Below, piece after piece: positions 1 through 5,578 of a stretch of 5,578 nt of DNA. Origin of the DNA: Micavibrio aeruginosavorus (lineage in GTDB: Bacteria; Pseudomonadota; Alphaproteobacteria; Micavibrionales; Micavibrionaceae); the NCBI GenBank assembly GCA_003240795.1, contig QFNK01000139.1:1-5578 (forward strand), written 5' to 3'. A program made the translations under genes and the position numbers. Each line of letters starts with the position of its first letter. The stretch's first letter is position 1. The notes beneath the pieces are model-generated. The model did no database searches and was not told where the DNA came from. It worked only from the letters and a program-made list of their open reading frames with translations.

Positions 1-1
1 A

Positions 2-550
2 GTCGCCATCGATATGTACGGCGACAAGCTGGTCGAAGTTGCGCTGGACGGCGAACTCAATGACGCGCTTCTCGAAAACAAGGGCCTGATCTCCGCAAAA
101 GGCGGTAATGTCGTCCTCAGCGCGAACACGGCAAAAGACATCGTTAAAAACGTCATCAACATGGACGGCATCATCGATGTTTCCTCCGTTTCCGTGGAAG
201 GCGGGAAAATCGTCCTCAGCGGCGGTAAAGGCGGCACGGTCAAGGTTGACGGCGTTCTGAACGCCAGCGGCGAAAAAGGCGGCGGCGAAATCAAGGTTAC
301 GGGTAAAGACATCAAGGCGTCCAAGAACGCCTACCTGCTGGCCGATGCCATCACGGAAGGCAACGGCGGTAATGTTACGGTTCTTGCCGATGACAAAACG
401 GCTTTTGAAGGCAACGTATATGCACGCGGCGGCGCGGTATCCGGCAACGGCGGCGCAGTCGAAGTTTCCGCGAAGAACCAGTTGGGCTACGACGGTACGG
501 TCAACACGTCCGCCGTAAACGGCCTGGCGGGTTCGTTCCTGCTCGACCCT
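2..550 (+). other. Protein region: haemagglutinin-type beta region just after the TPS secretion domain
   Basis: Residues 1-183 of the visible protein. The chain reads as short beta-strands broken by Gly-Gly turns. Landmarks are LLENKGLISAKGGNVVLSA (about residues 25-43), the GGKIVLSGGKGG stretch, ASGEKGGGEIKVTGK, LADDKTAFEG (128-137), GNGGAVEVSAK near residue 154, and GTVNTSAVNGLAGSFLLDP (165-183). This succession (no-loss of a 'new layer' of GG.V.V repeats, an ADD.T.F.G segment, a GG.VEVS.K segment, then G..G..LLDP) is what I know from large proteobacterial and cyanobacterial haemagglutinin-family proteins, where it directly follows the secretion-directing TPS core. The window therefore probably begins a few hundred codons into the gene. 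Assignment rests on motif memory, not on a database search. Confidence 0.8.
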
Positions 551-3500
551 CTCTTCACCGTTATTCACAGCGGATCTCTGCATAACCTTTTCGGCCTTGA
601 ATACATTCTCAGCGCACAGGCGCTTGCGAACGACCTTCACCGCAATGGATCCGTTACGGTTCAGGCGGATGAATTCATCAATGTTGGCACGGATTCTTCC
701 CTGCTCGGCAACGGTCCGATCGATATGAGCCACTACAACTACACTCAAATTGAAGTGGTCGGGTATTTCTGGGGTCTGCCGATTTACGGTTTGAAAAACT
801 ATCAGGGCATCACAAACGGCCTTCTGACACTTGATTCAAAAGCCGTCAACTTCAACAAAGACGTTACGCTCGGCCAGGGCGGCCTGCGCGTTGCGGCAAA
901 CACCGTTAACCTCGACAGCAAAATCTACAGCACGTCCGCAGGCGGCGTTGTATCTCTGGCCAATGACGCCACGATCAACAGCACGGCTGGCACGATCAAT
1001 GTCCAGTCCAACAAGGCGTTCATCCAGCAAGCCGTCCACCTCGCAAAAGATAGCGGCGGCACGACGATCAATGTCGGCAACGGCACATACAACGAAAACG
1101 TCAACATCAACAAATCCCTGACGCTGCAATCCAAAAACGGCCGCGACGTTACGACGATCAACGGCATCGCGAACGGCGCGCTGGGTACGGTTGTTATCGG
1201 CAACAACATCAACAACGTCACATTGGGTAATGCCGGCAAAGGCTTTACGATCAACGGATTTGACAACAACAATCCGGGCGTTGAAAACGCCGCCGTTTAC
1301 CTGCAGGGCGACCACAGCAACATTACCGTCAAGGGCAACAAAATCGTCGCGAACGGCGATTCCGCGCTTTTGAGCGAATATGGCCGCACGAACAGCAACA
1401 TCGTTGTCGACGGAAACATCTTTGACGGCAAAACCTATGTCGGCAATACGTTCGCCACGGGCGACCAGTTCACTGTTCCAAACGTTCCGCGCCAACTGGT
1501 TGCATTGAACCTCGGCCTTTCCAACACGACATTTACGAACAACACGGTTCTCGGTAATTCCGGCGACCGTCAATTGGTTGCGATCAACTCGGTCGGCTCC
1601 AACATTTCCGGAAACACGATCGACGGCACGACAACGGCCAGCGTTCTTCACGTCCGCGGCTCCTCCGCCACGATCAGCAACAACACGATCGATGGTAACA
1701 ACATTGCGGGAACGGCGCTTCTCGCCTCGAACATCTCCGGCCTGACCATCTCCGGCAACACGGTTAAAGACACGAAAGACGGCTGGAACAACCGCGGCAT
1801 CAACGTAAGCGGAAGCCAGAACGTCGTCGTTACGGGCAACACGATCGATAACGCAGGCGGCCACAGCATTTACGCGGAAGGCGTTTGGGGCTCCGTAACG
1901 CCTCTGGATATTACAAACAACACGATTACGAACGCCGACCACAATGCGATCTACGTCAACAAATGGACCGGCGCCAACATCACGGGCAACAACATTACGG
2001 GAACGTCCGCAGGCAACGGTATCCAAGTTGACCTGACCAACAATGCCAACATTTCCGGAAACACGATCAAGAATGCCGCCAATGCAGGCGTCAATCTGTC
2101 GTACGGCAATGACGGCACGACAATACAAGGCAACACGATCGAAGATTCCAAATACGGAATCAGCATCGAAGTGGCCGGAAACCAGAACAACAAAAACATC
2201 ATGATCGGTTCGTTCACGAGCGATCCTGCGCTGGCCAACACGATCAAAGGCGGCACAACGGGCATCCTCTCCACGGGCGCTGAAAACCTCTGGGTTCAAG
2301 GCAACGATGTAAGCGGCGCAAGCGAAACAGGTATCAATGTTTCCAACGGCGCGGGCTACACGTTTATCAACAACAACAAGATCAACGCCACAAAAGACGG
2401 TATCCGTCTTTCCGGTACGGAAGGCCTTATCGCAGATAACAGAATCGGCCTGACAAGCGGTCTTACGGGACACGGTATCGTTGTCACGAATGCATCCGGT
2501 ACGGACATCCTGAGCAACCAGATCAACAATGTCGGTAAAGTCGGTATCTACGTCAACGGCGGCTCTAACATCGACGTCAATGACAACAAGCTGACGAAGA
2601 TCGGCAACCAGGGCATCTACGGCAATCAGGTTCAGACGCTGTCCCTGCTCCGTAACAACCTCGACAATGTCAACTGGTCCGGTATCCAGATCGAAGGCGG
2701 CAAGAACCTGACGGTTCAGCGCAACAAGCTGAACAATGTTCGCGGCAACGGCGTTCAGGTCAGCGGCACGAACACGTCGGACATCTCCAACAACACGCTG
2801 ACGCAGATCACGGGTAACGGCATCAACACGAACGGTGTTGCCAATTCCCGCATCACGAACAACGCCATTACAGGCGCGACGATCGGTATCAACACCAACA
2901 CGGGCAGCAACCTCTGGATCGAAGGCAATGATATCGCAAGCGCAAGCGACGCCGGTATCAATGTGACGAACGGCGGCGGCGCTTATTCGATCATCAACTA
3001 TAACAAGGTCAATTCCTCCAAAGACGGTATCCGCCTGACGGGTACGGACGGCGTGATCGGCGGCAACAAGATCGGCCTGACGGGCGCAATGACGGGCAAC
3101 GGTATCGTTGCCAAGAATGCCTCCGGCACGGAAATCTTCAGCAATGAGATCAATGACGTTGCGAAAATCGGTATTTCCATCGATGGCGGCTCGAACATCG
3201 ACGTCAACGACAACAAACTGACGAAAATCGGCAACCAGGGTATCTACGGCAATCAGGTTCAGACGCTGTCCCTGCTCCGTAACAACCTCGACAATGTCAG
3301 CTGGTCCGGCGTTCAGATCGAAGGCGGCAGCAACTTCACCGCACAACGCAACAAACTGAACAACGTCCGTGGTAACGGCATTCAGGTCAGCGGCACAAGC
3401 ACATCGGATATCTCCAACAACACACTCACGGATATCCGTGTTAACGCGATCAACACGAATGGTGTTTCCAACTCCCAGATCCTGACAAACACGATCAACG

Positions 3501-5578
3501 GAGCGGCAATCGGCGTTTCCACAACGGGCGGCAGCAACCTCCGCGTTGAAAGCAACGACATCAGCAACACGAGCGACGCCGGTATCGTTGTCACGAATGG
3601 CGGCGGCTCCTTCTCTATCGTTAACTTCAACAAGATCAACGCCTCCAAAGACGGTATCCGCGTAACGGGCACCGATGCGGTTGTTGCGGCCAACAAGATC
3701 GGTCTGACGGGCGCACTGACGGGTTCCGGCATTATCGCCACGAACGCTTCGGGTACGGAAATCCTGAGCAACGAAATCAATGACGTTGCGAAGATGGGTA
3801 TCTATGTTAACGGCGGTTCCAACATCGACGTCAACGACAACAAACTGACGAAGATCGGAAATCAGGGCATCTACGGAAATCAGGTTCAGACTCTGTCCCT
3901 GCTCCGCAACAACCTCGACAACGTCAGCTGGTCCGGCATCCAGATCGAAGGCGGCAAGAACCTGACGGTTCAGCGCAACAAGCTGAACAACGTCCGCGGT
4001 AACGGCATTCAGGTCAGCGGTACGAACACGGCCAATGTTTTCGGAAACCAGGTTCATGACATCCGCCTGGCCGGTATCGTCACGAATGATACGGCAAAGG
4101 CCACGGTATCCGGCAACACCGTCTACAATGTCGGTGCGAACGGTATCAGCGGTAACAACAACAGCAACCTTCTGATCCAGAACAACGCTGTCGGCTTTAC
4201 AAACGCACTGGGCACGACGTCTGGCGCGGCCAACAACGTCAAGGGTGATGGTATCCGCATCGCGAATTCCAACGGCGTTCAGATCACCGGCAACAAGGTA
4301 ACGGAAACATCCGGCACAAATGACGTTGGTTCGGGCATCTATGTAAGAGACAGCGGAAGCGCGGTCGTAGAAGGCAATACTGTTTCGAACGCAGATTGGG
4401 ACGGTGTTAAACTTCAGGGTGGAAACGGCGTTGTCGTTGAAAACAACACGGTCACGAATATAGACCGCGTTGGTATCTACGCTGCCAACTCCAACAACCT
4501 GCTTGTTCAAAACAACAACGTGCAGAACGCAACCTTCTCCATCGGCGCGCCGTACGGTGCCATCACGGCGGACTTCGGTACGGACGTTACCATCACGGGC
4601 AACACCGTTAACGGTTCCACGCACGGCGTTATGATCAACGGCGTTGGCGGAACGAGCGTTCTTTCCAACAACACGCTGAGCGGACTGAGCAATGACGGCG
4701 TCAATGCAAAGAACTCCGGCACTGTTGAAATTTCCGGCAACACGGTTACCGTCTCGAACGGCAGCGGTGTCGACGTTAACGGCAACACCGCCGCGACGAT
4801 TTCGGGCAACACGGTCAATGGCGGCGCAAACACACGCGGCATTTTCGCCTCGGGTGATGCGAACCAGTCGGTCGTCGTTTCCGGCAACACGCTGATCGAC
4901 AACCGCGTTGGCGCCGAATTCCAAAGCGGCGTTATCGACCTGACAGGCGCGGGCAACACGATCAATGGCGGCGAAGTCGGACTGCGTTTTGCACCGACGG
5001 CCGGCAATGCGTCCCTGCTCTCGCTGGTTGATAATGACGGTCTGCCGAACACGGCCTACAACCCTGCCGTTGTACCGACAAACTTCGGCGGCACGATCGG
5101 CGCGCAAACCTTCACGGGTCAGAGCCTCTACTATGTCGAACTTGCAAACGGCGCGTTCAACACGCTGGGCGTACCGACATGGCTGAACGGTCTGGAATCC
5201 TCCTATGACGGTTTCGTTCCTTCGACTCTGCCAGGCAACATCATGACGCAGGCGCAGTTCGACACGATGAACGGCAAGATCTGGCACTTCCCGAACGCCG
5301 CGACGCTCGGCCTCTTCTTCTTCGGTTATGTCCCGGCACCTCTGGAGACGGCCGATATCGATGAGAGACTGGTCTTCAACACGTTCGGTTCGTTCAACGG
5401 AAACGTTTCCGGTCTGAACATCCGTATCAACGGTCTGCCGAACCTGCCGGGTTCGCAAGGCGCGGCGCTGAACAACATTCAGACGTTCGCCGGCGGCAGC
5501 GCACCAGCGACGCAGACTTTCGCAAACGCATCCGACCTCAATAATATCGAGACGGCGGCAGGCGGAGACAACAACCCG
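2..5578 (+). CDS. Giant filamentous haemagglutinin-like (TpsA-type) secreted beta-helix adhesin, partial at both ends
   Basis: The frame is open across the whole window (1859 codons), so both start and stop lie outside. An ATG at 14-16 is only an internal Met. The visible order is a Gly-rich haemagglutinin-type beta region (residues 1-183, ending LLDP), a beta-rich linker (184-335), a NosD/pectin-lyase-like right-handed beta-helix (about 336-1660) with three large tandem repeats, and a non-helical C-terminal region. I see no Cys in the translation, few Pro, and a great excess of Gly, Asn, Thr, Ile and Val, as is usual for exported repetitive adhesins. Proteins of this family cross the outer membrane through an Omp85-type TpsB pore using an N-terminal TPS domain; that domain and the Sec signal must lie upstream of base 1. 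A role in adhesion, aggregation or biofilm is inferred from the family, and ligand and anchoring cannot be read here. A carbohydrate-active enzyme on a beta-helix is the main alternative, but no catalytic site was recognised. The reading frame is very certain, the family assignment good, the exact function unknown. Confidence 0.93.
551..1006 (+). other. Protein region: beta-rich linker between the haemagglutinin part and the beta-helix
   Basis: Residues 184-335. It contains ILSAQALANDL followed by GSVTVQADEFINVGTDSSL, which fits the segment that in related haemagglutinin-family proteins follows LLDP and starts a new set of strands. An aromatic stretch around 720-805 (MSHYNYTQIEVVGYFWGLP, then IYGLKNYQG) interrupts the otherwise regular Gly/Asn/Val pattern and may be a loop or small insertion. 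The pattern resumes with LLTLDSKAVNFNKDVTLG, GGLRVAANTVNLDSKIYS and STAGTINVQSNKA. It probably continues the beta-helical stalk. No catalytic or binding motif was recognised, and the boundaries are approximate. Confidence 0.6.
2285..2908 (+). repeat. Large tandem protein repeat, copy 1 (208 residues, nine beta-helix coils)
   Basis: Residues 762-969, starting at NLWVQGNDV and ending just before the next NLWIEGNDI. It divides into nine coils of 24, 23, 25, 22, 23, 23, 23, 23 and 22 residues, which sum exactly to 208. Coils 5-7 (2567-2770) are the part best kept among the three copies. Relative to the later copies it lacks one residue in the turn ending coil 1 (NGAG against NGGGA or NGGGS). The boundaries are set by the repeated N-L-[W/R]-[V/I] motif. 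As the array is tandem, other start points inside the period are equally valid. Confidence 0.92.
2909..3535 (+). repeat. Large tandem protein repeat, copy 2 (209 residues, nine beta-helix coils)
   Basis: Residues 970-1178, directly abutting copy 1. It starts NLWIEGNDI and has the same nine-coil order, with one extra residue in the first turn. Its three-coil core (3194-3397) differs from copy 1 at 6 of 68 residues and from copy 3 at 4 of 68. It carries private replacements (GISIDGG where the others have GIYVNGG, and GGSNFTAQ where the others have GGKNLTVQ). A 58-base tract, 3242-3299, is identical to 2615-2672 of copy 1. Confidence 0.92.
3536..4165 (+). repeat. Large tandem protein repeat, copy 3 (210 residues, last two coils diverged)
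   Basis: Residues 1179-1388, directly abutting copy 2. It starts NLRVESNDI. Coils 1-7 match the other copies closely; its core at 3821-4024 differs from copy 1 at only 2 of 68 residues. Similarity drops abruptly after QVSGTNT near base 4030: coils 8-9 read TANVFGNQVHDIR and ATVSGNTVYNVG instead of TSDISNNTLT and the following coil. Coil spacing is still kept, because the next NLL motif falls at 4166. The 53-base tract 3938-3990 is identical to 2684-2736 of copy 1. Confidence 0.9.
4166..4954 (+). repeat. Degenerate beta-helix coils after the large repeats
   Basis: Residues 1389-1651. Coils of the same Asn-bearing type go on, but the nine-coil block is no longer recognisable as a whole. The stretch begins NLLIQNNAVGFTNALG, which weakly recalls the NL[W/R] start and the IGLTGALTG segment of the large repeats, so it may be a decayed fourth copy. 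A similar NLLVQNNNV recurs at 4496, 110 residues on. Later coils (ITGNTVNGS, LSNNTLSGL, ISGNTVTVS, ISGNTVNGG, VSGNTLIDN) are near-consensus. Coil length is less regular here, with longer loops near 4200-4250 and 4520-4570. The Asn pattern is certain; descent from the block is only inferred. Confidence 0.6.
5018..5578 (+). other. Protein region: non-helical C-terminal region, truncated by the window edge
   Basis: From about residue 1673 the coil pattern stops. The sequence becomes richer in Pro, Phe, Tyr and Leu: LVDNDGLPNTAYNPAVVP, FGGTIGAQTFTGQSLYYVEL, ANGAFNTLGVPTWLNGLE, then MTQAQFDTMNGKIWHFPN, LGLFFFGYVPAPLETADI and FNGNVSGLNIRINGLPN. The short FFFGYV run is hydrophobic but too short and too polar in its surroundings to be a membrane anchor. 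The FTGQS.YYVEL.NGAF...G.PT arrangement resembles a module I associate with the region following beta-helices in large haemagglutinin-like proteins, possibly a helix cap or link to the next domain. That recollection is weak. The last 60 or so residues (SQGAALNNIQTFAGG onward) look like a flexible linker, and the gene continues past 5578. Confidence 0.6.

Larger units (their letters stand above)
1007..4975 (+). other. Protein region: NosD/pectin-lyase-like right-handed parallel beta-helix
   Basis: Residues about 336-1660. It opens with FIQQAVHLAKDSGGTTINVG (residues 340-359) and then GNGTYNENVNINKSLTLQS, the classical entry motif of NosD-type and pectin-lyase-fold helices (IQ.A...A..G.TI.V..GTY.ENV.I.KSLTL). 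From there on, coils of roughly 22-25 residues repeat the pattern [V/I]-x-[I/V]-x-x-N-x-[I/V], then about eight residues, then G-[I/V]-x-[V/I]. Examples are ISGNTIDGT, ITGNTIDNA, ISGNTIKNA, IQGNTIEDS and ISGNTVNGG. The constant Asn would stack as an inner or turn 'asparagine ladder', a known stabilising feature of this fold. The fold occurs in polysaccharide lyases, epimerases and phage tailspikes as well as in surface stalks. I see no convincing catalytic cluster, so a structural or adhesive stalk is the simpler reading. Confidence 0.85.

Noticed and set aside
14..16. ATG as a possible start of the gene
   Set aside because: The frame is already open upstream to the window edge, no signal peptide follows, and the sequence here is in the middle of a family region that needs an N-terminal secretion domain before it.
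2285..4165. CRISPR array or non-coding tandem repeat
   Set aside because: The period is about 627 bases, the repeats are coding and in frame, copies differ mostly at third codon positions in the core, and there are no short direct repeats with unique spacers.
1741..4900. Many N-x-S/T sequons that could hint at HMW1C-type glycosylation
   Set aside because: The protein is so rich in Asn, Thr and Ser that sequons are expected by composition, and no glycosyltransferase gene is in the window.
925..5052. Shorter minus-strand frames (for example 925-1272, 1648-1869, 1951-2274, 2755-2961, 2998-3234, 3382-3780, 4507-5052)
   Set aside because: All are shadows of the same sense gene. Those at 2998-3234 and 3382-3780 resemble each other only because they lie opposite the tandem repeats.
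831..5186. Small plus-strand frames at 831-1121, 1191-1373, 4692-4895 and 4965-5186
   Set aside because: They lie out of frame inside the long gene, have low-complexity Thr/Ser/Arg/Ala composition, and show no family features.
5291..5340. FFFGYV hydrophobic run as a membrane anchor
   Set aside because: The hydrophobic stretch is under ten residues and sits among Asn, Pro and charged residues, so it is too short to span a membrane.
836..5458. 1540-residue open frame on the minus strand
   Set aside because: It is in exact codon register against the sense gene and is open only because TCA, TTA and CTA are avoided. Its nominal start is a TTG, the translation has no recognisable domain, and its apparent repeats mirror those of the sense gene.

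Overview
The window lies entirely inside one very large protein-coding gene on the + strand. The frame whose codons start at base 2 is open from the first to the last base (1859 codons, 2-5578), with no stop and neither true end present. The product reads as a secreted surface protein of the filamentous haemagglutinin / two-partner secretion (TpsA) type. This implies a Gram-negative (diderm) bacterium. GC is moderate, about the mid-50s from a few lines counted by eye. There is heavy use of ACG for Thr and ATC for Ile, and Leu TTA/CTA are avoided. This would fit a proteobacterium, possibly an alphaproteobacterium, but I cannot fix the taxon from sequence alone.

Layout by residue of the visible part: residues 1-183 are the end of the haemagglutinin-like region that follows the secretion domain, rich in Gly-Gly and ending in a family-typical LLDP. 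Residues 184-335 are a beta-rich linker. From about residue 336 the chain becomes a right-handed parallel beta-helix of the NosD/pectin-lyase type, opened by an IQQAV...GTY.ENV.I.KSLTL motif and followed by many coils of about 23 residues carrying an Asn at one fixed position. Residues 762-1388 of the helix are three tandem copies of a nine-coil block (208, 209 and 210 residues). More degenerate coils run to about residue 1660, then a non-helical C-terminal region continues to the window edge.

No second gene, RNA gene, mobile element, CRISPR array, promoter or terminator is supported. The partner TpsB transporter, if present, lies outside. The very long open frame on the minus strand (836-5458) is a by-product of codon choice in this gene. 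The most interesting features are the integer-coil tandem duplication, its mosaic pattern of DNA identity, and the strongly conserved three-coil core inside each copy. I do not see a new multi-gene system here.
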